Assembly (NCBI RefSeq): GCF_949628215.1
Contig: NC_134283.1
Coordinates: 23,972,975 to 24,036,974, forward strand
Source of the DNA: Phalacrocorax aristotelis
Taxonomy: Eukaryota; Chordata; Aves; Suliformes; Phalacrocoracidae
Reading direction: 5' to 3'
DNA length: 64,000 nucleotides
In this document: positions 23,121-33,960 of the stretch, one piece after another
How the letters are laid out: every line of letters begins with the position of its first letter
Numbering within the stretch: position 1 is the stretch's first letter
Program-made: the position numbers and the translations under genes
Notes under the pieces: generated by a model
The model's database searches: none
Seen by the model: only the letters and a program-made list of their open reading frames with translations
Told to the model about the DNA's origin: nothing

Positions 23121-26100
23121 CTATCACAGGGCGAGGGGAAACAAACCTCTGGGAAAAACAGTTGTGCATGGGGCTGGGGTCTTCAGAGAACAACATGCAT
23201 CAGCTTCTCCCTCCTAAACAGTTGCTCCTTTCTAGCAGACAGAGAATCCTGCTTGCTTCTGCTCTGAAGCCCCAGCAGCAAGCCATGCTCTGGGGAGGGA
23301 GCAGTCCACCCCTAGGCAGGGGTAAAACCCCATTGCAGACTCTGCCTGCTTTTGGTTTTTGGCCCCTAGGAGCCTGTCCGTACCCTGTGTTTCAACTTCT
23401 GGTTACCAGGCAGATGAACCATCATTTCTCCATCAAAAAAGTTCAGGGGAAAGAAAGAAAATGTGAAAAAAAAAAATCAAGCAGAGTCAGACAGAGCTCA
23501 GACAGACAGGGGAGGTGGTGCCCAGCACACAGTCTCCGCTCCAGAAATCTTACACATCCACAGGAAGGTATAAATAACTATAAATTTATTAGTAAAGCAA
23601 AACCATTTGACACTCACACAGAAGAGCAGGATGTGTTAATACAATATATATACACACATACATGGAGTATCATCTTAGAAACACATGGAGAGCAGTGTTA
23701 AAGGCACTGCAAGCCACACAAACCTCATCATCCTTGGCTGCAACTTCCCACAGCCCTGGGAACTCTGCCAATGGCACAAGTGCAGGTTAGGAGGAGCCCA
23801 AGTACCTCACCAGCCATGAAATCCCTCAGATCCATGGCTCAGAGGCATTCAGAGACAAGCCCATGGTCCAGCTCCCACCTGTGGTCCTGCTTTCCCCGCC
23901 AAGCACCCCAGGCATGCTGCGAGAACAGCATCTCCACATCCAGAAAGTGGCAGAGGCAGCTGCTAGGAAATGCTGCAGAGGGAGACTGGCAACTTGGGAG
24001 AAGCCAGGCCATCCCCAAACCTTTCCAGCCTACTGTTATTGCATCTCAGTGTTAGGCCTGCATGTGCAGGAACCTTCCCACACATGAACTCACCACCCAA
24101 CAGAGGAAGAGTCAAACTCTGAAGAACAACAGGGATTTTTTGCTTGTTATTAATAGCCAGGCTCTGGATGCAGCCCGGACTTGATGGTAAATACCACAGG
24201 GAAGTGTAGATAGCGCCCTCCTCCCTTGTAACAGTGCAAGGTCAGGCTTGAGCACTCAGAGATGGTCCCAAACCACTGTTCAGAGGACGCTTTTCCCCTC
24301 ACCCCCTACTCCAGCACATGGGCCCCAAGACCAGAGTGTGTGTTTGTTCCCATCCACATCACTGGGATGGAGTCTGCTCCCCAGAGAGCTGGCAGGGGCA
24401 CCTGGGCATACCTACAGTCCCAGGGATGTCCACACTATGGCTAACTCAGCTCAGCCACCTGCCCAATGCACACAGCTGCTCCACAGGCATTCCCAGGGGA
24501 ACTGAGAAGTCCAGCCCCACCCCAGTCCCATGACTCCTCCCTAGGAATGGGTGACAGCCCTTCACCAACTTACTCCCCACCCTTGGAGATGTGGCAAAGG
24601 GACCCACCACGGAAATGGCCGCTCTCACCTCAGTGCCTGTTTCCTACAGCTCTGCTCTGGCTCCTGTCTGTCCTGGCTTGGACTTGCTTGCCAGAGCCAG
24701 CTGTACCACAGACATGACCCAACTAAGCCAAGCTGCCAGGCGACAGGCATCATCCATGCCCAGTAAGACGGGCGACCTCCTGGGGGAAGGACCAGAAGCA
24801 CCTGCTGGTTTCCAGCAAGATTTGGGTTCCAAACACCTGACCTCAACACCAGTGGTCTGGTATCACCCGAATCCAGCCTGGGAGAAGAACTGGGCAGAGG
24901 GGAAGGGGAGGAGAGGGGGAAGAGACCTCACAATCAAAATTATGAAAGGGATGAAAACCAAACCACTGCTTACAAATAAAGAACTGAACAAAGGGCAAAG
25001 AAGCCTAGAAGGTCTTATAAAAGTGTAAGCAAAATAGCTGTGGAGAGAAAGGGGCTGAGACACAGCTAAAGGCATCCTGTAGGTAGGGTAAAGGGAAACA
25101 AATATGGAAAAAAAGCCCAGGTAACAGACTACCTTCTTCCTGGACCCAGGAAGCCAGAGGAACAGCAGCCCTAGAGAGCAGGATTTATCTCCTGGACAAC
25201 ATCCACACTGCCTTCAGCCAGCCTAATTCTCCCTGCTACCTCCCTAGCGGCACCCTATGCTGAAGCTGCCTGCCAAAGAGAACAACCCTTCGAGAGGGAC
25301 CATCCCCTACTCTAACCCTACAGAGCAACCTCAGGCAGTCTGGCAACCAGGTCTTGAAGACACTCGCAAGCACTTGTCAAGAGGCTGGCGAAACACCAGC
25401 TCCAGCACGGCAACCCTCTTGGGTGCTGTGGGGCGATGAGTGATGTGAGAGGCAAAGTGGAGGCAGCATGAAGAATCCTGAAAGTCTCTTCAAATAAACG
25501 TAAGAAGCGAAGTGCAACACAGGGACAGAGCAGAAACGTGTTTTACTCCCAAGAGGCTTTGGCCACAACTGCTCTTTGGTTTGAAAATGGAACACCAGCA
25601 ATTAGCAGAGAGCCCTTCATGGTGTGATGCCCAGGGCACATTGGCCCCCCCAGGCCAGCCCCTGCCTCCCCACACAGCACTGCGCACTCCTGACACTCAT
25701 GTGCCTCCTGCTAGTTCTACCACCTCTTGGTGCAAAACAAGACCCAAAGGCACAGCAACGGAGATAGACCTGCTCCCCCAGCCCACCTGTATGCAAGACA
25801 GCTGCTTCCAACTCAACAATCTCCCAATAAAAATATACCCGAGGCTCTCGACAGCTGCTCAACCACCCAATCCACACAGGTCCTCCGCCTGCCAGCACCA
25901 AGGTCTGGCAGCAGAAGCCACTGCAGGTTTCTACTGGATTTGGGCTGTTGCAGGGCAGCAAACAAGATGAGACTGAGTCACCATGGGCCCACAGCCAGTC
26001 CTACTTAATGACGCTCTAACTCTGCACCAAGATGTTTTTGAACCTGAAGGCCCCTACTCACAGGCACTGGCTGATGACTGGGACCTGGGCTCATCCCCTC

Positions 26101-27454
26101 CAAGCTCCCCACAGCATTCCCTCTCCGCCAGGCACAGACCCCCGAGTGCACAGCCTGATGATGCTCTCTCTGCCCGGCATGCTGCTCGGCTGTTTCCAAG
26201 TCCTAAGTGGAGCTGGAGCTCATTGCTGGGACACCAAGGGCTTTCCCAGATGCTCAACATGAGGGAAATGCTCCCCAACAGTCCCTGCACCCAGCTGGTA
26301 CCAAGGTGACAGGATCCGACAGCTCCGTGGCCAGCACATGGTACGAAGCTATGTCTGGGACCCACCACAATCCTCTGCCCCAAGCACCTGAGGCTGTCCA
26401 GCCACCCAGGCCCCTGAGGAGGGAAGAGAGTGGGGCACAGCCATTCGGGGGCCACACTAAATTTCTTCAAACCCCTCCTCTAGCCAGCAGCTGCCCTAGA
26501 AAGAAATACTGCCACAAAGGCCCCCAGAGGCTCTGCAAGCTCCCAGCTCTGGGCACTGATCCTGGCTACCAGTGCTGTGCTCAAGCAGTTGGGGCGACCC
26601 CTGAACCCCCACCTCTGTGGGACCTGTGGCAGCTGCACCAGGCTGCTTCAGGCAAGAGCAGAGCTAACCACAGCCCAAGGTAGGAACAGAGCGAGGGTTC
26701 AGATGGGTGCTGTGCTCCCTGCCTGGCTGTCCCACAGTCACAGCCTCTGTCACCACCAAGCCCTCCTGTAAAGACAAGATTAACCTTCCTTGGTTTTACT
26801 CCTACAGTAAAGCATACACTGAACTTACTACATATTAAACGGCAAAAACCAGCTACCTAGAACCAAAGAGCTCTTTAGAAATCCAAATTATCACATCTTT
26901 TTTTTTAAAAAAGATCCAGTATGACATCAGGTTAAACTATACAGTATTTTTTAATGAATATTAACGAACTGCTTTAAAAGAAAGGCAAAAAAAAAAAGGA
27001 AAAAGAAACATAGACAGAAAACTTGGTAGGAAGTTCTACATTTCTGAGGCAGCGTGAAGTAAGATAACCATCGGTCCCTCTTCCTTGGGCAGCACAGAGC
27101 AAGATCTGCTTTAACATCCTTAAAGCTGCACACAAAGAAGACTTAGCCCCCAGACCTCTTCGTGAACTGTCCCAGCCCCTAAAAATGCACCCTGTTCCCC
27201 CTCAGCATGCTGGAAATGGAAATGAAAGCATTTCTCCACCTTTCAGATGAGCATTCCCTACCACCAAAGCAGGCACAGCCCAACTCTTTGCAAGGTTAAT
27301 CTGTCTATACTTGCTGTGAACAACATATATTAATCTTGTCCTAATCACCTGTGCAGCTCATGGGCAGCTTACTGGCTGCTGTTCACTATTGCTCGTCACA
27401 AGACTCCTACCTCATACAAGGGACAGACAAGACACAGAAGAGCTGAGGCTAGCA

Positions 27455-27570
27455 GGGACATCTGGATATCATCTAGTCCAACTCCTTGATTGAGCAGGGT
27501 CAGCTACAGCAGGTCATCCAGGACGGAACCCTGTCAGGGCTTGAATATCTCCACAGATGGATATTTAACA
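27455..27570 (-). mobile_element. CR1 LINE 3' UTR fragment
   Basis: The plus strand reads ATCTAGTCCAACTCCTTGA, then AGCAGGGTCAGCTACAGCAG, then GAATATCTCCACAGATGGAT. This is the reverse complement of the CR1 3' tail. It is a short, diverged, 5'-truncated copy; the boundaries are approximate. Confidence 0.7.
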
Positions 27571-27739
27571 CCTCAATATCCCCAAAGACAGAGAGGGGAA
27601 GGCTGGTGGGCAACCTAGTAAGCACACCTTCAACCTCCAAGGCATCTAACTGGCACGTCACGGGTCTCTTGGTCATGAGAAGCCAGCAAAATCCTGCAGA
27701 GGAAAACACCTGAGGCTGCATCAACCTTGCTAGGGGGAA

Positions 27740-27745
27740 TTTATT
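27740..27745 (-). terminator. ZNF319: Candidate polyadenylation signal (AATAAA) for ZNF319
   Basis: A minus-strand AATAAA lies 1.2 kb downstream of the ZNF319 stop codon, close to the CR1 fragment. A second copy at 23590-23585 would give a 3' UTR of about 5.4 kb. Transcript evidence is needed to choose between them. Confidence 0.3.
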
Positions 27746-28977
27746 TTTAAGTGATGTTTACAAGAACTGTGCAAAACCTGAAAAATAAAGAAGAGGTAAG
27801 GAAAGAGTAAAGGGGTAAAACAGGACTCCTGCAAGAGGGGGGAAAAAATACACTCCTCCTTTACCCACTGCTAACCTTCCTCTCCCTGTGGAGCAGAGCC
27901 TGCAGGCCAGGAAGGACTCTCCTGGCTTGCCCTGGTTTCCCCCAGCAAATCAGACACCAACCTGCCCCCTCAGCACACGGTGTCAGCAATGGTAACGCCT
28001 CCAAGGTTGCAGGTTATTAGTAGTGTTCACCTCACCCTTTAGTGTTTGAACTTCTGGGTTGGCCCTTTGCCTGACACCCCTGGAGGTACGCTAACAGCCC
28101 AAGCGCTACAAGAAGGGAAAGGGCCTGGGGGCTGCAGGTAAGTCTTGGCAGGAGAGCTAGGTCGCTCAGGAAGCAGCTCTTAAATGCTAAGCTCTTAGCC
28201 GGGTGTACGGCACGGAGGCTCTCCTCACCATGCTCTCTGGTAGCAGTGTAGCACTTGCTCCTCTTCCCCATCCTGCTGGCAGGGACAGGGGGTGGTCAGG
28301 CTCGCTCAGAACCCTTGCAGAGTGTGACAGCCAGTCACTGCAAAAGCAGCAATGCCAAAGTGCTTTTTGGAGCTGTGCAGCCCCATGGCTTTTCCCTTTC
28401 TACACTCTAGAAAAAGGGAGAGCAGGGGAGGTTGGGGCAGTCAATCAATGCTAATGATCCAAAATGGTCCTCTCAGCTGAGCTCAGACCAAGAAAGTTGG
28501 GAGATCCCAGCAGTGGAAACCTGCTACTCCCTTGCCGAGCACCGCACACCAGGAGAAAAGAGAGCTGGCTCTGCCTTGCTGCCCAGCCCTGTGCAGGAGG
28601 AGAGCTACCCAGCTGTCCCCACCAGGCAGGACAGGGGAAAGAGACCACACACACGAAGGGCTGGTGGCCACAGTGGGCAGCTGAGCTCCCAGCACTGGAA
28701 CTGCAGGTACAGCGTGAACTACAGCCCAGGGGACGCCAGGCAACTACAGGCATCGTTTCCTCTCCCCCTCTTTGAGCTCTTCACATCGTCCATCGCCCCT
28801 GATATACAGGTGACATATCAACCACAGAGGCCAGAGGAAAGTTTACCTGCCCACCCCACCATACCTCCCCTTTCCCACAAACTCCCTGGAGGCTGTCTAC
28901 AACCGAGGAGAGTGAAGGGGAGGCCGAGGCTCAGGAGCGTCACATGCAAGCTGAAAGCCGCTGAGGGGTGGGGGCGC

Positions 28978-30639
28978 TCACGGCAAGCAGGCAGCCACCT
29001 GGTAGGCACCCTCAGCCGTGTGCTGGACGCTGTGCTCCTGCAGCAGGCCCAAGTCCAGGAACCGTTCCCCACACCACATGCACTTGTACTGCTGCTCCCG
29101 GGCGTGCACGCTGTGGTGCTTGTTGAGGTGCTCACGCTGCTTGAAGGCCTTCTCGCAGGAGGGGCACTTGTAGGGCTTCTCGCCCGTGTGCACACGCCGG
29201 TGGCGCTGAAGGTCTGAGGCGTACTTGAACCGCTTTTCACAGTCAGGGCACTTGAGGGGCTTCTCGCGGGCTGGGTCGCAGCGGTGCTGCACAAACTCAG
29301 AGGAGGAGAAGAAACGTCTCTCACAGAGCGTGCACTTGAGTGGCTTCTCAGCACAGTGGGCCAGCTGGTGCTTCTGCAGAGCCGAGGCCCGCTTGTAAGA
29401 CTTGTTGCACACCGCGCACTTGAAGGGCCGCTCTGCATTCTGCACACACTTGTGCCGCAGCAGCTCTGAGGACTGGTTGAAGCCTTTCTGGCACACGTTG
29501 CACTTGAAGAGGTTTTCTATGCCATGCACGTGCTGGTGGTACACCAAGTGCGAGGGCTGCACAAAGCCCTTCTCGCACAGGTTGCACTTGAAGGGCTCCT
29601 CGGCCTTGTGTGTGCGGCGATGGCGCATAAGGGCGTACTGCTGCTTGAAGCTCATCTGGCAGAGGTCACACTTGAAGGGCCGCTCCTCACTGTGCGTGCG
29701 CTCGTGCTGCCGCAGGTCTGAGGGGCGCTTGAAGGCCTTCTGGCACTCACCACAGCGGAAGGGCCGTTCCCCACTGGGCGTGCAGGGGTGCTGCAGCAGC
29801 TCCGATGACTCCTTGAAGTGAAGCTCACAGACATTGCACTTGAAGAGGTGCTCACCTGAGTGCGCATACATGTGGCGTACCAGGTGGGAGCGGTGCTTGA
29901 AGGTCTTCTCGCACACCGTGCACTTGTAGGGCCGCTCTGAGCTGTGCGTCCTTTTGTGGTGCACCAGGTGGGATGACTGGCTGAAGCTCTTGTCACACAG
30001 CGTGCATTTGTATGGCTTCTCACCTGTGTGGATGCGCTCATGCCGGGACAGCTCTGAGAGGTGCTTGAAGGTTTTCTGACAGATGGAGCAGCTGTAGGGC
30101 TTCTCAGAGGGGTCGAGAGGCTGTGAATGCTCTGCCTCAGGAGGCTTGTATGTCTTCTCACAGATAGAGCACTTCATGGTGTTGCCATTGTGGACATTGT
30201 GGTGCTGTGCCAGCGAGGTCAGGAGGGAGAAGCCCATCTTGCAGACGCCACACACAAAGGGCTTCTGCTCCACCTGGATGCACTGGTGTTCAAGGAGGTC
30301 AGTGGCCTGGTGGAAGATCTTCAGGCACTGGGTACACTGGAAAGAGCGGTCATGGCCTGGCAAGCACTGGTGCTCATGGGGGTTGGAGAGGTGAGCGAGA
30401 TCATGGCCACACACACCACATTTGTGGGATGGCTCTCCAGCCTGGATGGGGGCGTGCTGGTGGTGCTGCAGACCGGGGTCTGGCTGGAGCAGAATGCCGT
30501 AGACAGCACAGCCCAAGGGGTTGTCAGCAGTGCTGGGCGGGATGGAGTGCTCTGGGAGGGCGGCTGCCCCAGTGTGGTGCTGCTGCGGTGGCGGCGGCTG
30601 CTGTGGCTGCTGCTGTTGCTGCTGCCAGCTTTCTGACAT
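28978..30639 (-). CDS. ZNF319: ZNF319, C2H2 zinc finger protein (single coding exon, 553 aa)
   Basis: The protein is a KRAB-less C2H2 zinc-finger protein, presumably a nuclear DNA-binding regulator. It starts with a Gln/Pro-rich segment (MSESWQQQQQQPQQPPPPQQ) and a linker of about 50 residues. About 16-17 finger units follow to the C-terminus, several joined by TGEKP-type linkers. Fingers 1 and 4 are degenerate, and four fingers end in H-x-C (EHQC, QHPC, RHKC, QHRC) instead of H-x3-H. Human ZNF319 is 582 aa, so the length fits. The ATG at 30639 lies one base after an acceptor (TTTTTTTCCCAAG at 30642/30641), so the entire coding region is in one exon, with a non-coding exon upstream. Its position next to USB1 in divergent orientation supports the identity. 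Confidence 0.93.
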   Translation of the reverse strand: MSESWQQQQQQPQQPPPPQQHHTGAAALPEHSIPPSTADNPLGCAVYGILLQPDPGLQHHQHAPIQAGEPSHKCGVCGHDLAHLSNPHEHQCLPGHDRSFQCTQCLKIFHQATDLLEHQCIQVEQKPFVCGVCKMGFSLLTSLAQHHNVHNGNTMKCSICEKTYKPPEAEHSQPLDPSEKPYSCSICQKTFKHLSELSRHERIHTGEKPYKCTLCDKSFSQSSHLVHHKRTHSSERPYKCTVCEKTFKHRSHLVRHMYAHSGEHLFKCNVCELHFKESSELLQHPCTPSGERPFRCGECQKAFKRPSDLRQHERTHSEERPFKCDLCQMSFKQQYALMRHRRTHKAEEPFKCNLCEKGFVQPSHLVYHQHVHGIENLFKCNVCQKGFNQSSELLRHKCVQNAERPFKCAVCNKSYKRASALQKHQLAHCAEKPLKCTLCERRFFSSSEFVQHRCDPAREKPLKCPDCEKRFKYASDLQRHRRVHTGEKPYKCPSCEKAFKQREHLNKHHSVHAREQQYKCMWCGERFLDLGLLQEHSVQHTAEGAYQVAACLP

Positions 30640-32439
30640 GCTTGGGAAAAAAACCCGTGATTTTAGCAGTGACAGCTTCAGCTTCTCGGTTGAAAGGATT
30701 CAAGTAAAAACAAAAATCAAAAGTATCCAAGATCCTCTTTCCCTGTAGCTGATCCCCTGAAGTCAAGGGCAGAAAATCCAGCCCACACCCAGGATCTTGG
30801 GAGGCAAAGAGGTGACTGAGATTCCACTGCCTCCTCCTTAGATCAGCACAAGTTCTTTGTAGACTGGTTTGGTTTGGCTTTTTCTTTTTTGGACAAAAGA
30901 ATGGGAGGCAGAAGCAAGTGCCTTGAAGACAAGAGGAGGCCCTTCTCTGTGCTGGCTGCGATGTGCTCACATTTGGGAAGGGTGAGGGAGGCAGCCCAGG
31001 GAGCAGCTCTCTCTGCAAGGAAGAGGACAGCTCATGTCAGGTCTCGGAGGAGAGACAGGCCTAATCTAATCTAATGAACCTCCCCCCACAGCTCACTCTG
31101 AAAACTTTCCTGTGTCCCTGCCAAGCTACCAGGAAGCCTGTGTGGAGGAGCTAACCAGAACCAGAGCCCCCCTTGCTGCTGTGCAAAGGGCCTGGGACAA
31201 GGCATACTCAGGCTGGAAAGGGTCAAGCACTGCCAGGCCATAGCCAGGCACATATTTGAGCACTGTGCTCTCTCGAGAGGCAGCACAACTGCCCAGGTCC
31301 CATTCAGCTCAGCCACTACTCCATATGCTGTCAGCTGCTGGATCTCCCAGCCCCACCAGTGGCACTGGCTGAGAACACTGGTCTTTGCATGGGCTGAGGC
31401 AGGCCTAACACTATGCCGTCAAGAAGCTACTGGGTTAGATTTTACAGATATCAAGGCAGATCCCGACCTGATCCCACCCCAGCAAAGCAGTTCTGCTCCT
31501 TCTGCAGCTCAGGTCTCAGGCACGTTACCCAAAGGATGTACGTAAGAGATTTCCCCCTCTCCAGGCAGCACCTGGAGTCTAGAAAAAGCCAGAGAGCTTA
31601 GGGGAAGCTTTGCCCTTAACATTATCCTATCCACAGACAAAACACAACCTGCAGGTATCGTGCATAGCACTCTCTGTAAAGATAAAAGCAGGCGTTAACG
31701 CAATGGCTCGGCTGAACCTCCTACCAAACCGTGGAATAAAAGTACACTGGAGCCAGACAACCTATACCAGAGGTGCTGCCTGGCCTTATTATAGCACATC
31801 ACAGGGGTTTTGCTCACTGAAAAGTTCTGGTCTTTCTAGAGAGGTCCAGTAAAACCTGGTATCAATTTAAAGAAGGTAAAACCCACCAGTGAGCAGCACA
31901 TAGCAGCAGGGCCAACACACCTCAAGAGAGATGAAGGATCCAAGCCTTGGCAAGCAGCAGCAGCTAGCACTCCTGGGCCACGAACCCTAACCCTGCAAGA
32001 GCACATCTGTTTCTGCATCAAACCGCCCGCCCTCACCCAGGGCAAAGAGAACACTAGTCCTCCAGGAAGGTGTTTGCTGTATTTAAAACTAAGCGATAAG
32101 GAGCATCAGAGAAACCCATCTTCCCAGCCTCCCCACCTCCTCCAGTGCTCAGCTGAGACCTGATCACATTCCAGTTTGGGCCGCACTTCTGCCTGTGGGG
32201 ACACAGTGCTTTACTTCATCTGCTGACACAGTTTTGGGCAGTAAAATGCCCAAAGGCCCCATAGCAGCCCTGCTGGTATGCAGTATCTCCTCTTTCTCCT
32301 ACATAGCTCACTTCGACCACTGCAAGAAGGGAGGGCTCGCAGTTATGATACCTAGGACCCAAGCTCAACGGGATACAAGACTCTAGCACAGCCCCACTGA
32401 AACCTTCCCCCACGGGCAACGTTAACCGTGGCAGGAGCA

Positions 32440-33960
32440 ACCCAACGGCGAAGGCATCCCAGACGATCCGGCCTAAAGGGGAGAGGAAGCTTGCGTCCCC
32501 CCAGCAGGGAAGGGGAGAAATACCAACCTTGGCTTACCGAGGGCTCTGCGCGGGTACCCGCGTCGGCGCCGGCTCCGAGCCTAACTCATCCCTACGTGGG
32601 AGGTGGGAAGCGACAACCATTTAAGGAGAGAAGACGGGAAAGCAGAGGTACTTTCAAACTGGAGAAGCGGCCCCCGGCACGGCCCGCTCCGGCATGGTCC
32701 GCCGCGGCTGCTGCCCGCCCCTGGCTCCCCGCCGTCCGGGCCTCCCACAGCCGAGCCACGGCCGCCTCAGGCAGCGGCGCGGCGGGGCCGCGGGGCGCGG
32801 GGGCGGCCGGGGAGCTCGGAGGCCAGCCACCGCCGCCCTAGCCCGCGGCGAGACCCGTCCCGCCGCCCGCCTCTCCCCATGGAACGGCTCCTCCGGCCCC
32901 GCCGGCCTGCGGACAAACGCGGCGGCGGCGCCCCGAGGCCTTCGCCGCCGCCGCGCCGGGAGGCCCCGAGGTGGGATGCGGTGGGGTCCGGGGCGGGGGT
33001 GAAGTCCCTGCCCGGCCGGGGCCGCTCCCGCCCCGGCGAGGTCCACACAAAGGGCGGCGGCGGCGGCCGGGCCCCTCACCTGCGGCGGGAGGCCCCTGTC
33101 AGCCCGCCCACCCGCCGCCAGCGGGACCGCGGCCTGCGCGCTCCCCCCGAGCCCCGCGCTGGCGTGGCGGCGGGAGCCGGCGGGAAAGGAAGGAAAGAGA
33201 GATGGGGAGGGGGCGCCGGTGCCGGAGGCGGGCGAGCGACGGCGAGGTGCGGGAGGGAGTGGAGCGGGCCGGGTCGGGCCGGCCGCGAAGGAGGAGGAGG
33301 AGGGGGCGGGGCGGGGCGCAGTGGCTGCCCCCTGCCGGGCCGCGCCGGCACAGCGCCCCCGCCGGCACCGGCAGCACCAGCGCCGTCCCGGAAGGGCCCG
33401 GCGGACGTAGCGGGGCCGGGTCGGCCATGAGGGCCGCGCTGGTAGGGTACAGCAGCTCGGAGGGGGAGGAAGAGGAGGAAGGGGGACGGCGGGGTGGCGG
33501 CGCGCAAGTCCCCCCCCCGGCCAGGTGAGTGCGGCGGGACGGGCCCTTCCCGCATGAAGGGGGGGGACGAGCGGTCCTCCTCATTCTCGTCATCCTCCTC
33601 CCCGGTCCACGCAGCGCCGGCCGCCCCCGCCTGCCCGCCCCCGCCGGCCTGCCGGGCGATCCGGAGCCGGAGGAGGCCCTTAGCGACGACAGCTCCCGGC
33701 ACGGCGGCCGCGTCCGCGGCTTCCCCCACGAGCGGGGCAACTGGGCCACCCACGTCTACCTGCCCTGTAGGTAACGGGGCGGGACCGGGAGGGGAGGGGG
33801 TCTGGGCCGGAGCCCCGTCGGGTGAGGCCCGGAGGGTCGGGCGGTGCGCGGCGGGGCCGGGAGCCCTGGGGGACCCGCTCCGGCGATCCGGTGCGGATCC
33901 GCGGCCGGTGACCGGGGGGGTACCCGGCTCTGACCGCACTGCCCCACAGACAGAGTCCAG
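32440..33960. promoter_or_regulatory. Bidirectional CpG-island promoter of ZNF319 and USB1
   Basis: This is a dense CpG- and GC-rich stretch containing the inferred ZNF319 first exon (minus) and the first two USB1 exons (plus). No TATA box is obvious; GGGGCGGGGC boxes occur near 33303-33316. The layout is a head-to-head pair sharing one island. Confidence 0.75.
33080..33400 (-). other. ZNF319: ZNF319 non-coding first exon (approximate 5' end)
   Basis: On the minus strand a strong donor GCCGCAG/GTGAGGGG lies at 33080/33079 inside the CpG island, and it would splice to the acceptor just before the ZNF319 ATG at 30639. The 5' end is not visible; it must lie between here and the USB1 start at 33427. 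The intron, 30641-33079, contains no other gene that I can see. Confidence 0.5.

Larger units (their letters stand above)
23121..28977 (-). other. ZNF319: Intergenic DNA and probable 3' UTR of ZNF319
   Basis: No coding exon is convincing here. The part next to the ZNF319 stop codon (28978) is probably its 3' UTR. Minus-strand AATAAA signals occur at 27745-27740 and 23590-23585, either of which could end the transcript. The region is C/A-rich on the plus strand and contains one CR1 fragment at 27455-27570. Confidence 0.45.

Noticed and set aside
18817-27000. TEPP (human neighbour of CNGB1)
   Set aside because: I looked for peptides such as LVPWDDGSTHVYASP and the CFTRAIEDWSHFV region and found none; the gene is absent, moved or unrecognisable here.
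28432-30636. Plus-strand open frames opposite ZNF319
   Set aside because: Shadows of the zinc-finger repeats on the other strand.
31984-31996. Telomere-like CCCTAACCCT
   Set aside because: Fewer than two units; no array.
32603-33939. Long open frames on both strands across the ZNF319/USB1 promoter
   Set aside because: Arg/Gly/Pro/Ala-rich translations in every frame, typical of a CpG island; only USB1 exons 1-2 fit splice sites and homology.
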